The translations under genes were made by a program, and so were the position numbers. Positions 1 to 8,044 of a stretch of DNA of 18,880 nt are shown here, in pieces. The DNA is from an uncultured Slackia sp. (GTDB lineage: Bacteria; Actinomycetota; Coriobacteriia; Coriobacteriales; Eggerthellaceae): contig CALBLG010000150.1 of the NCBI GenBank assembly GCA_937895975.1, forward strand, positions 1 through 18,880, in the 5' to 3' direction. The notes beneath the pieces were generated by a model. It did not search any database. It was not told the DNA's origin and saw nothing but the letters and a program-made list of their open reading frames with translations. Every line of letters starts with the position of its first letter. Position 1 is the first letter of the stretch.

Positions 1-1529
<1,529 letters not shown>

Positions 1530-1541
<12 letters not shown>

Positions 1542-1558
1542 TTGCGTTATTCGTCAAC
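1530..1558 (+). other. Perfect 11-bp hairpin spanning the lepA stop codon
   Basis: GTTGACGAATA (1530-1540) is exactly complementary to TATTCGTCAAC (1548-1558), with a 7-nt loop. The TAG stop (1539-1541) sits at the top of the 5' arm. No U-tract follows, so this is not a standard intrinsic terminator. It could protect the 3' end of lepA mRNA or slow readthrough; that is inference. Confidence 0.6.
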
Positions 1559-1567
1559 TCTGATGCT

Positions 1568-1669
1568 GCGCAGGCTTCTGATGGACACTTCCGCCTTTCA
1601 GGCTTCGTGCATGGCCGCAAGGCCAATGCACTCAACCTGAAAGGCAATCTGCTTCGCCAGAAGCCTTGC
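1568..1669 (+). other. Nested long hairpin with GCAA tetraloop (unknown RNA or palindromic element)
   Basis: Three nested inverted repeats share one centre. AGGCTTCTG (1572-1580) pairs with 1658-1666, and G1568-C1669 and C1569-G1668 can extend it. GCCTTTCAGG (1593-1602) pairs exactly with CCTGAAAGGC (1636-1645). GTGCAT plus GGCC (1607-1616) pairs with GGCC plus ATGCAC (1621-1631), with one bulged A and a GCAA loop at 1617-1620, a GNRA tetraloop. The two 12-nt segments 1581-1592 and 1646-1657 form a symmetric internal loop. AAGGC (1641-1645) can alternatively pair with GCCTT at 1663-1667. A T7 run at 1695-1701 is about 28 nt beyond the stem, too far for an ordinary terminator. No reading frame explains the region. 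Confidence 0.55.
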
Positions 1670-1779
1670 TTGCTGTCATGTGCTTGACCTGGGATTTTTT
1701 TGAGCTGAGTGTTTCTACTTGGCTTGCGGCTTTGCGTTTTGCTATCTGCATCCTTTTTTACTTCGACCTGGTGGTTTGA

Positions 1780-2052
1780 ATGAGGAAGAACGACGAAGAA
1801 TACGACTTTATGGAAGAGGCGTTTCGCGAGCGGCCGGCGGCGCCCTCTCGGCAGCCTGTCGCGAAAGGAGACGAGAGCAATTGGCTCGACGACGCGTTTT
1901 CCGACCAGGCGCCCGTGCGTCGCAAGATGTCGGGCAAGGCGAAGGCAGCCATTGCTGTGGCCATCGTCGCTGTGCTCGTTTTGCTGGTTCTGCTCGGCGT
2001 AGAATCGATGAACGCTTTGGGCGCGTTTTTCGACGTGGCCGCATCGAATTAG
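1780..2052 (+). CDS. Small single-pass membrane protein, unknown function
   Basis: This 90-residue protein is not one I recognise. The first ~50 residues are polar and acidic with two similar blocks, DFMEEAFRERP (about 9-19) and NWLDDAFSDQAP (about 34-45). A basic patch (RRKMSGKAK) follows, then one strong hydrophobic segment, AAIAVAIVAVLVLLVLLGV (about residues 56-74), and a short tail. The positive residues before the helix suggest the N-terminus is cytoplasmic and the C-terminus outside. The ATG at 1780 has GGTGG at 1770-1774 as a plausible ribosome binding site. The stop is 9 bp before hemW, and the hemW AGGAGG starts at the stop codon, so the two are probably co-transcribed. A weak promoter (TTGGCT 1719-1724, TATCTG 1743-1748) may precede it. 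The good start, operon fit and credible TM helix support a real gene. Confidence 0.72.
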   Translation: MRKNDEEYDFMEEAFRERPAAPSRQPVAKGDESNWLDDAFSDQAPVRRKMSGKAKAAIAVAIVAVLVLLVLLGVESMNALGAFFDVAASN

Positions 2053-2061
2053 GAGGCAACC

Positions 2062-3174
2062 ATGCCGCACGACCCCTATAAAGCGCTCTATGTCCATCTG
2101 CCGTTTTGCAAGCATCGCTGCGCCTATTGCGATTTCACCACGAGCGCCGTTGCGCGCGATTCGGTCGAAATCGATGAATACGTCGACAATTTGATACTTG
2201 ATATACGCCGTAAAGCTAAAGAAGGCGAGCTTTCGTCTATCGAAACCGTGTACTTGGGCGGCGGCACGCCGAGCTATGTGGGCCAGGCGCGTCTTTCTAA
2301 ATTGCTGTATGCGTTGGGCGTTTCCATGGAGCTTACCCCCGACGTGGAATGCTCCATGGAGTCGAACCCCGAGTCGCTGACGCCTGAACTGATTCGCGAC
2401 ATTTACGCGCTCGGCGTGAATCGTCTGTCTATCGGCGTGCAGAGTTTCGACGACGGCCTGCTGAAGACGCTCGACCGCGTGCACGATTCTGCACGCGCCA
2501 AACTGGCGGTGGCCGATGCGCTCGAGCGCTTCGACAACGTTTCGATCGATTTGATGTGCGGCGTGCCGGGGCAGACGCCCGATATGTTCCAGGCCGATGT
2601 GCAAACGGCGGTCGATTTGGGCGTGAAGCACGTCAGCGTGTACCCGCTTACCATCGAAGACCACACGCCGTTCCGCCGCATGGTCGACGCCGGCCAGATT
2701 CCCGACGTGAACCAAGACCAAGAGGCGCTCATGATGTCCATGGCGCCCAACGTGCTGACGCCTGCGGGCTTCCATCGCTACGAGGTGGCCAGCTATGCGC
2801 TCGAAGGCTACGAGTGCAAGCACAACATCGCGTATTGGACGGGCGTGCCGTATTTAGGCTTGGGCGTGTCGGCCGTCACCATGACGCAAAACGACGCGCG
2901 CCGCATGCGCGTGCAAGATGGGGAAGTGCAAGACGACCTCGACCGTCGCCAAATGTGCGCCGAAGACCTGATGATGAAGATGCGCATGACGCGCGGCGTG
3001 TCCAATGAGGAGCTCATGGCCGCGGCGGTCCTGATCCCCGAGGCGCTCGACGTGTTCAACTCGCTCGTGCGAGACAACTTGGTGAAGCGTGAAGATGGCC
3101 GCTGGAAGCCGACGTTCGGCGGCTGGCTTCTGGGCAACGAACTGTATGGGAGGATTTATGAGCTGGCTCCCTAA
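2062..3174 (+). CDS. hemW: Radical SAM heme chaperone HemW
   Basis: This 370-residue protein is a radical SAM enzyme of the coproporphyrinogen III oxidase-like family. HemW binds heme and a [4Fe-4S] cluster and is thought to deliver heme to membrane cytochromes rather than oxidise coproporphyrinogen. The cluster motif CKHRCAYC places cysteines at about 16, 20 and 23, followed by DF. The fourth cysteine of true HemN (CxxxCxxCxC) is absent, which favours HemW. GGGTP (66-70) is the SAM-binding glycine motif, and RLSIGVQSFDD and DLMCGVPGQT are further family landmarks. The C-terminal HemN-type winged helix region is present (ELMAAAVLIPEALDVFNSLV). The ATG at 2062 follows AGGAGG with ideal spacing. 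The 3' end overlaps dusB by 17 bp, implying translational coupling. Confidence 0.93.
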   Translation: MPHDPYKALYVHLPFCKHRCAYCDFTTSAVARDSVEIDEYVDNLILDIRRKAKEGELSSIETVYLGGGTPSYVGQARLSKLLYALGVSMELTPDVECSMESNPESLTPELIRDIYALGVNRLSIGVQSFDDGLLKTLDRVHDSARAKLAVADALERFDNVSIDLMCGVPGQTPDMFQADVQTAVDLGVKHVSVYPLTIEDHTPFRRMVDAGQIPDVNQDQEALMMSMAPNVLTPAGFHRYEVASYALEGYECKHNIAYWTGVPYLGLGVSAVTMTQNDARRMRVQDGEVQDDLDRRQMCAEDLMMKMRMTRGVSNEELMAAAVLIPEALDVFNSLVRDNLVKREDGRWKPTFGGWLLGNELYGRIYELAP

Positions 3175-4177
3175 TGCGACCCCTGCCTGCGAAGGCAGAG
3201 TTCCCGTGCTGCTCGCCCCCATGGCCGGCGTGAACGACATAGCCTTCCGCCAGCTGTGCCTCGAACTGGGCTGCGACCTTACCTATACCGAAATGGTGTC
3301 GAGCAAGGCGCTGTCGTTCGCGAACGAGAAAACGCGCCACCTGCTCGACCGCGCGCCGAACGAGGCACGCGTCGCCGTGCAGCTGTTCGGCCACGAGCCC
3401 GACACCATGGCGCGCGAGGCCGCGTGGGTGGAACAAGAGATGGGCGAGGCTCTTGCGTACATCGACATCAACATGGGCTGCCCTGCGCGTAAAATCGTGA
3501 AGAAGGGCGACGGGTCGGCGCTCATGACCACGCCCGATTTGGCGGTCGAGATCGTGCGGAAGGTGTCTGCGGCCGTCGAACACCCCACCACGGTGAAATT
3601 CCGCAAGGGCTTTGGCGCTGGCGAAGACGTGTGCGTCGACTTCGCCCGGCGCATGGAAGATGCCGGTGCGGCCGCCGTGGCCGTGCATGGTCGAACCGCC
3701 GCTCAGTTCTATACGGGCCGCGCCGATTGGGACGCCATCGCGCGCGTGAAAGCCGCCGTAAGCGTGCCAGTTATCGGCAATGGCGACGTGACTTGCGGCG
3801 CTGATGCCGTGGCTCTTGTCGAGCAAACTGGTTGCGACGCGGTGATGGTGGGCCGTGGCGCCCAGGGCAACCCCTGGATATTCGAGCAGGTGCGATCGGC
3901 GCTTGCGGGCGATTCTGAGTCTGCCCGTCCAACGTCCGAGCAGCGCGTCGCCATGGCGCACCGTCACGCCGAAATTCTGTCGAAGCGCGTGGGAAACAAT
4001 CTGGTGTACATGCGCAAGCACGTCATGTGGTACCTGCGCGGCATCCCCGGTGCATCGAAGGCGCGCGGTGAGCTGAACCAATGCATCACCCTGGACGATT
4101 TCGATTGTGTGCTGGCGCAGCTTCTGCAAGACGCCGCCCGCATCGAGGCCGCCGAAGAGGAATACCTCGCGAAATAG
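3158..4177 (+). CDS. dusB: tRNA-dihydrouridine synthase, DusB family
   Basis: This 339-residue flavoenzyme reduces specific uridines in tRNA to dihydrouridine using FMN and NADPH. The start is ATG 3158 (MSWLPNATPACEG), preceded by GGGAGGA at 3148-3154. An upstream in-frame ATG at 3089 lies deep inside hemW and would add unrelated sequence. VLLAPMAGVNDIAFRQLC is the FMN-binding N-terminal motif. DINMGCPARKIVKKGDGSAL holds the catalytic cysteine (C108) and the conserved lysines. VKFRKGF, AVHGRTAAQFYTG, PVIGNGDV and DAVMVGRGAQGNPWIF complete the TIM-barrel signature. The C-terminal helical tRNA-binding part (RKHVMWYLRGIPGASKAR) is intact. The gene overlaps hemW by 17 bp and probably ends the operon begun by the small membrane protein gene. 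DusB subfamily assignment is by length and motifs. Confidence 0.93.
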   Translation: MSWLPNATPACEGRVPVLLAPMAGVNDIAFRQLCLELGCDLTYTEMVSSKALSFANEKTRHLLDRAPNEARVAVQLFGHEPDTMAREAAWVEQEMGEALAYIDINMGCPARKIVKKGDGSALMTTPDLAVEIVRKVSAAVEHPTTVKFRKGFGAGEDVCVDFARRMEDAGAAAVAVHGRTAAQFYTGRADWDAIARVKAAVSVPVIGNGDVTCGADAVALVEQTGCDAVMVGRGAQGNPWIFEQVRSALAGDSESARPTSEQRVAMAHRHAEILSKRVGNNLVYMRKHVMWYLRGIPGASKARGELNQCITLDDFDCVLAQLLQDAARIEAAEEEYLAK

Positions 4178-4205
4178 TTGGACGTTCTATGTTTGCGATG
4201 CCCGT

Positions 4206-4223
4206 CGGCCTTCGGCCGCTTTT
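4206..4223 (+). terminator. Weak intrinsic terminator after dusB
   Basis: CGGCC-TTC-GGCCG (4206-4218) is a 5-bp GC stem with a 3-nt loop, followed by C and TTTT (4220-4223). It lies 29 bp past the dusB stop. The stem and T-run are short, so termination may be partial. The T-run is also the left end of the first palindromic element. Confidence 0.45.
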
Positions 4224-4288
4224 CGCATTGGCGGTAATTTTGACCAGATTGGGCTGCGCCTATGGTCAAAATACTCGCCACTGTGAAA
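4220..4288 (+). repeat. Palindromic repeat, copy A (degenerate)
   Basis: The core is an inverted repeat, ATTTTGACC (4237-4245) with GGTCAAAAT (4264-4272), around an 18-nt loop. Outside it, TGGCG (4229-4233) pairs with CGCCA (4276-4280). The left arm 4220-4246 matches the left arm of copy B (4387-4413) at 21 of 27 positions. The right arm 4263-4288 matches 4429-4454 at 19 of 26. This is a diverged copy of the same palindromic element. No gene is apparent here. Confidence 0.6.
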
Positions 4289-4297
4289 GCGAAGAAG

Positions 4298-4367
4298 CGA
4301 AAACGTCTGAACGCAAGGCTCGTAAAGTGGGAAATGCCCGCCGAGCCGTATATTTACGCTGTTTTCG
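4298..4367 (+). repeat. Third palindromic segment between the two repeat copies
   Basis: CGAAAAC (4298-4304) pairs with GTTTTCG (4361-4367). Inside, GGCTCG (4317-4322) pairs with CGAGCC (4342-4347), while CGTAAA (4321-4326) could instead pair with the TTTACG ending at 4358. It has about the same size as copies A and B but is not clearly related to them in sequence. Confidence 0.4.
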
Positions 4368-4387
4368 ATGGTTTGGGCCCCGCTTCG

Positions 4388-4454
4388 TTTCCCATTGGAG
4401 CCGATTTTGACCAAAGCTCGGACGCGATTGGCCAAAATCGGCTCCAATGGGAAA
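4388..4454 (+). repeat. Palindromic repeat, copy B (22-bp perfect arms)
   Basis: Bases 4388-4409, beginning TTTCCCATTGGAGCCG, are exactly complementary to 4433-4454. After one A/C mismatch (4410/4432) the stem continues with CCAA (4411-4414) and TTGG (4428-4431), leaving a 13-nt loop. Apparent reading frames through it (for example 4262-4546) only translate the palindrome and look spurious. The perfection of the arms suggests a recent or selected repeat of REP or miniature-element type. No target-site duplication or tail motif identifies it as a known transposable element. Confidence 0.75.
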
Positions 4455-4519
4455 TTTACGATGCGGCATGGGGGTCGCACCCTGCTCGCGTGACAGAACG
4501 GTATCGTTTCTCTGGATTG

Positions 4520-4549
4520 TTAGCACTCGTGCGGCAACGCTGCTAGAAT
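4520..4549 (+). promoter_or_regulatory. Degenerate CIRCE operator overlapping the hrcA promoter
   Basis: TTAGCACTC (4520-4528) is an exact left half of the HrcA-binding CIRCE element (consensus TTAGCACTC-N9-GAGTGCTAA). After exactly 9 nt the right half reads CGCTGCTAG (4538-4546), keeping only TGCTA in register. A -10-like TAGAAT (4544-4549) with TTAGCA (4520-4525, 18-nt spacer) as a possible -35 would place the whole operator inside the promoter. HrcA binding here would repress the hrcA-dnaJ operon. Location upstream of hrcA makes the call credible despite the weak right half. Confidence 0.72.
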
Positions 4550-4634
4550 CCTTCTCGCACAAACGCGCGCACGCGCGTGTTTCGTCGTGCGCTCACGCGT
4601 CTCGTTCGGAAATATGAGAGGGGTAACGGTACCG

Positions 4635-5645
4635 TTGTTGTCTGATCGTCGACAGAAAGTGCTGCAGGCGCTTATCGAGGAATACATCGCCAATGCGCAG
4701 CCCGTAGGCTCGCGCACCTTGGTCGATCGCTATCGGCTCGGTGTGTCTTCGGCGACGGTCCGCAACGAGCTTTCGGTGCTCGAAGACGAGGGCTACCTCA
4801 CGTCGCCGCATACCTCGGCCGGGCGCGTGCCCACCGATGCGGGCTACCGCGCGTTCGTCGACGACTTGCTGTCGCGCGAATACGGTGAAGACGCAAGTGG
4901 CGGCGCGTTCGACGAGCTGCGCGATGCCGCCACGAAGATGGACGACCTCATGGAGCAAACGTCCAAAGCGCTCTCGAAACTCACCGATTGCTTGTCGGTG
5001 GTGGTGGCGCCTTCGCTTTTGGCTGCTTCGGTGAAGCAGATTTCTCTGGTATCTATGTCGGCCCGCCGCATGCTCATGGTGGTGGTTACCGACGATGGCC
5101 AGGTGTTCAACCGCTCAGTCGATTTCGCCGAAGACGTGTCAGCCGACGATTTGGCCGATGTGCAGAATGCTCTGAACGCCGCGCTTTCGGGCCATTCCAT
5201 TTCTGAGGTGCGCAAGGCGAAGGGCGTGCGCATAGAAGCGCTGTCCACGCCGCTCGCGCGCATCGTCATCGACGAGTTGGTTGCCTGCATGGCGAAGGCC
5301 GACGAGGGCCGCGCCCACAGCTTGGGCATGTCGGCCCTGCTTAGCAAGCCGGAATTCAGCAAATCGTCTGCGGCTCTTCCCGTGCTGCAGGTGCTCGAAG
5401 ACGATACGGTGCTCATGCATCTGTTCGACGACGTGGGCTCGTCAACAAACGACTCCGACTCACTCGAGGTGCGCATCGGCAAGGAAAACGCCGCGAGCGA
5501 GCTCTCGGGCGTGTCGGTGGTTGCCGCGCAGTACGGCCCGGCCGACGCGCGGGGCGTGGTTGCGGTCATCGGCCCCACGCGCATGGATTATTCGAAAGTC
5601 ATCAGCGTCGTGCGTTCCGCGAAAAGCGCGCTGAAAGATCTATAG
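4635..5645 (+). CDS. hrcA: Heat-inducible transcription repressor HrcA
   Basis: HrcA is the repressor that binds CIRCE operators of chaperone genes and depends on GroEL for activity. From the TTG at 4635 the protein is 336 residues, close to the usual ~340, and begins MLSDRRQKVLQALIEEYI, the normal family start. GAGAGGGG (4616-4623) lies 11 nt upstream. An in-frame ATG at 4614 would add seven residues and has a poorer site, so the start is open. The N-terminal winged helix shows QPVGSRTLVDRY, SSATVRNELSVLEDEGYL and HTSAGRVPTDAGYRAFVD. The central GAF-like domain and the C-terminus (VAVIGPTRMDYSKVISVV) are also present. It is first in an operon, with dnaJ 21 bp downstream, and has a degenerate CIRCE in its own promoter, implying autoregulation. 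Confidence 0.95.
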   Translation: MLSDRRQKVLQALIEEYIANAQPVGSRTLVDRYRLGVSSATVRNELSVLEDEGYLTSPHTSAGRVPTDAGYRAFVDDLLSREYGEDASGGAFDELRDAATKMDDLMEQTSKALSKLTDCLSVVVAPSLLAASVKQISLVSMSARRMLMVVVTDDGQVFNRSVDFAEDVSADDLADVQNALNAALSGHSISEVRKAKGVRIEALSTPLARIVIDELVACMAKADEGRAHSLGMSALLSKPEFSKSSAALPVLQVLEDDTVLMHLFDDVGSSTNDSDSLEVRIGKENAASELSGVSVVAAQYGPADARGVVAVIGPTRMDYSKVISVVRSAKSALKDL

Positions 5646-5666
5646 ACAGGAAGGTTCCGACACACC

Positions 5667-6797
5667 ATGGCAAAAGACCTCTACGCCATTCTGGGCGTCA
5701 GCAAAGACGCGACCGACGCCGAAATCAAGAAGGCGTTCCGCCGCAAGGCGCGCGAGTTGCATCCCGACGTGAACAAGGCGCCCGACGCCGAGGACCGCTT
5801 CAAAGAGCTTAACGAGGCCTACGATGTGCTGTCCGATCAGAACAAGCGCGCCCAGTACGACCGCTTTGGCACCATTCCCGGGGCTGCGGGTGGCCCAGCC
5901 GGCGGTTACAGCGTCGACTTCGACGACATCTTCGGCGGCATGGGAGGCATGGGCGACATCTTCTCGAGCTTCTTCGGCGGCGCCGCGGGCGGCCGCGCGA
6001 ACGTGCGCAAAGAGGGCCGCGACATGGGCGTCGGCCTTCGCCTGACGCTCGAGGAAGTTGCCGCGGGCGCGAAGAAGGAAATCGTCTACGACCGCCTGGC
6101 TCCGTGCGACGTGTGCGGCGGCACCGGCAAGGCCGAGGGCGGCAAGGAAATCGACTGTCCCGATTGCCACGGCCGCGGCCGCGTGGTTACCGTGCAGCAC
6201 ACGTTCTTGGGCGACATGCAAACGGCCACCACGTGCTCCACGTGCGGCGGCACCGGCAAGGTTATCGACAAGCCCTGCGAGGAGTGCGAGGGCCAGGGCC
6301 GTATTCCCGATCGCCAACATGTCACCGTCGAGGTGCCCGCGGGCATTCGCGAGGGCCAGCAGCTGCGCGTGACTGGCTTCGGCGAGGCGGGCATGCACGG
6401 CGCACGTCCTGGCGACCTCATCGTCACCTGCCGCATCCAGCCGCACGAATTCTTCGAGCGCGAGGGCGACAACCTGCACGCGCGCGCAAACGTCAGCTTC
6501 ATTCAAGCGACGTTGGGCGCCGAAATCGAAATCGATGGCATCTTCCACGACGAGAAGGTGAAGGTTCGCATCCCCGAGGGCTGCCAGAACGAGCAGGTTG
6601 TGCGCGTGAAGGGCATGGGCATGCCTCGCCTGAAGTCCACCGAGCGCGGCGACATGTACGTGCATATCACGGTACTCATTCCGAAGAAGGTCACCAAGAA
6701 GCAGCGCGAATTGCTCGAGAAAGTGGCCCAGGAATTCGGCGAGGACGTGGCCGCCCCTCGCAGCCCGCTGCAGAAGCTTAGGGACGCTTTTAATTAA
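5667..6797 (+). CDS. dnaJ: Chaperone DnaJ (type I Hsp40)
   Basis: This 376-residue co-chaperone delivers unfolded proteins to DnaK and stimulates its ATPase. The J domain spans about residues 1-70 with HPD at 32-34. A Gly/Phe-rich linker follows (about 71-115). The zinc domain has all four CxxCxGxG repeats: CDVCGGTG (C147), CPDCHGRG (C164), CSTCGGTG (C190) and CEECEGQG (C204). The C-terminal substrate-binding domains are complete to RSPLQKLRDAFN. The ATG at 5667 is preceded by AGGAAGG (5648-5654). grpE and dnaK are not adjacent. The hrcA-dnaJ pairing matches the actinobacterial 'dnaJ2' locus, so the genome may encode another DnaJ beside dnaK. It is co-transcribed with hrcA and mtaB (11-bp gap). 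Confidence 0.96.
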   Translation: MAKDLYAILGVSKDATDAEIKKAFRRKARELHPDVNKAPDAEDRFKELNEAYDVLSDQNKRAQYDRFGTIPGAAGGPAGGYSVDFDDIFGGMGGMGDIFSSFFGGAAGGRANVRKEGRDMGVGLRLTLEEVAAGAKKEIVYDRLAPCDVCGGTGKAEGGKEIDCPDCHGRGRVVTVQHTFLGDMQTATTCSTCGGTGKVIDKPCEECEGQGRIPDRQHVTVEVPAGIREGQQLRVTGFGEAGMHGARPGDLIVTCRIQPHEFFEREGDNLHARANVSFIQATLGAEIEIDGIFHDEKVKVRIPEGCQNEQVVRVKGMGMPRLKSTERGDMYVHITVLIPKKVTKKQRELLEKVAQEFGEDVAAPRSPLQKLRDAFN

Positions 6798-6808
6798 GGT
6801 AGAGGCGC

Positions 6809-8044
6809 ATGACCGATAACAATACCGCTTTCCACGTGGTGAACCTCGGGTGCAAGGTGAATCGCGTGGAAAGCGACGATTTCGCTGCGGCGCTCATCGC
6901 GAGCGGCGGGTGCGAGGTTCCCATCGAGGCCGCCGATTTCATCGTGGTGAACACGTGCACGGTAACGGGCGAAGCTGAAAAGAAGACGCGCAAGGCCGTG
7001 CGCCAGTCGCTTCGCGCGAACGATTTCGCCCGTGTCATCGTGACGGGGTGCGCCGCGGCCATCGACCCCATTACCTATACCGAAATGGACCCGCGCGTCG
7101 AAGTGGTGCCGAAAAATGCCATGGGCGAGCTGCTCGGCGCGACTCGCGGCGAATCGCCGACGCTTGCAGCTATTCGCGCAGGCGAGGATTTCCCCACGCG
7201 CGCGGGCGTGAAGGTGCAAGACGGCTGCAACAACGCGTGCACGTATTGCATCGTGCACGTGGCGCGCGGCCGCGCGACGTCGCGTCCGAGCGAGGAAATC
7301 GTTGCCGAGGTGCGCGAACTTGCCCGCGCCGGCGTGCGCGAAATCGTGCTTACGGGTATCAATTTGGGTTCGTATCGCGAAGACGACCTCCGCTTGGCCG
7401 ACTTGCTGCGCCTGCTGATGCGCGCCGTCGACGAAGAGTTCCCGGTCGATGCCGGCCTCGGCGTGGTTCCGCGCGTGCGTTTCCGCGTGTCGTCCATCGA
7501 GCCGCGCGATGTGAGCGACGATTTGATCGAGCTCATGGCTGCCTCGAATGGTCGCATCTGCCGCCATCTGCACCTGCCCTTGCAATCGGGCTCGTCAAAG
7601 GTGCTGCGCGAGATGCGCCGCCCCTATGATGCCCAGCGTTTTTTGACGCTCGTCGACAAACTCTACGCCGCCATGCCCATGTTGTCGCTCTCGACGGACA
7701 TCATCGTGGGCTTTCCCGGCGAAACGGAGGAAGACTTTCAAGAGACGTGCCGCGTGGCCGAGGTGTGCCATTTTTCGAAAATGCATATCTTCCGTTATTC
7801 GAAGCGGGCGGGGACGCCTGCCGCAGAGCGCGACGACCAGGTGAGCCCCGAGGTGAAGGCAGACCGCGCTAAACGCCTCGAGGCGATCGAGGAACGCCTC
7901 CGCGCCGAAGACCTCGCGCGCCGCGCGGGGATGCGCGAGCTTGCGCTTGTGGAGTCTGAAGGCAACGCGACCACGGAAAGCTACCATGCTATTCCGGCTC
8001 CCGCAGATGCGTGCGTGGGCGAGCTGGCGGAGTGCGAGCTGTGA
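6809..8044 (+). CDS. mtaB: tRNA t6A37 methylthiotransferase MtaB
   Basis: This 411-residue radical SAM methylthiotransferase converts t6A37 to ms2t6A in ANN-decoding tRNAs. The N-terminal UPF0004 domain supplies three cluster cysteines in LGCKVN (C15), NTCTVTG (C50) and VTGCAA (C81). The radical SAM motif CNNACTYC (C140, C144, C147) follows. Further landmarks are EIVLTGINLGSY, RVSSIEPRDV, HLHLPLQSGS and STDIIVGFPGET. LGCKVNR with the NTCTVTG spacing is characteristic of MtaB rather than MiaB or RimO. After the radical SAM domain only about 40 residues resemble a TRAM domain (ELALVES...ESYHAI), which is short. The ATG at 6809 has AGAGG (6801-6805) close upstream. The TGA overlaps the next ATG as TGATG. 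Confidence 0.93.
   Translation: MTDNNTAFHVVNLGCKVNRVESDDFAAALIASGGCEVPIEAADFIVVNTCTVTGEAEKKTRKAVRQSLRANDFARVIVTGCAAAIDPITYTEMDPRVEVVPKNAMGELLGATRGESPTLAAIRAGEDFPTRAGVKVQDGCNNACTYCIVHVARGRATSRPSEEIVAEVRELARAGVREIVLTGINLGSYREDDLRLADLLRLLMRAVDEEFPVDAGLGVVPRVRFRVSSIEPRDVSDDLIELMAASNGRICRHLHLPLQSGSSKVLREMRRPYDAQRFLTLVDKLYAAMPMLSLSTDIIVGFPGETEEDFQETCRVAEVCHFSKMHIFRYSKRAGTPAAERDDQVSPEVKADRAKRLEAIEERLRAEDLARRAGMRELALVESEGNATTESYHAIPAPADACVGELAECEL

Noticed and set aside
1695..1701. T7 run as the tail of an intrinsic terminator
   Set aside because: No stem ends next to it; the nearest strong stem finishes about 28 nt upstream.
1684..1712. TTGACC at 1684-1689 as a -35 for the small membrane protein gene
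   Set aside because: No -10-like hexamer occurs at 15-19 nt downstream.
4262..4546. 94-residue + frame between dusB and hrcA (and minus frames over 4187-4562)
   Set aside because: These frames simply translate the palindromic arms, have no ribosome binding site and overlap the CIRCE element.
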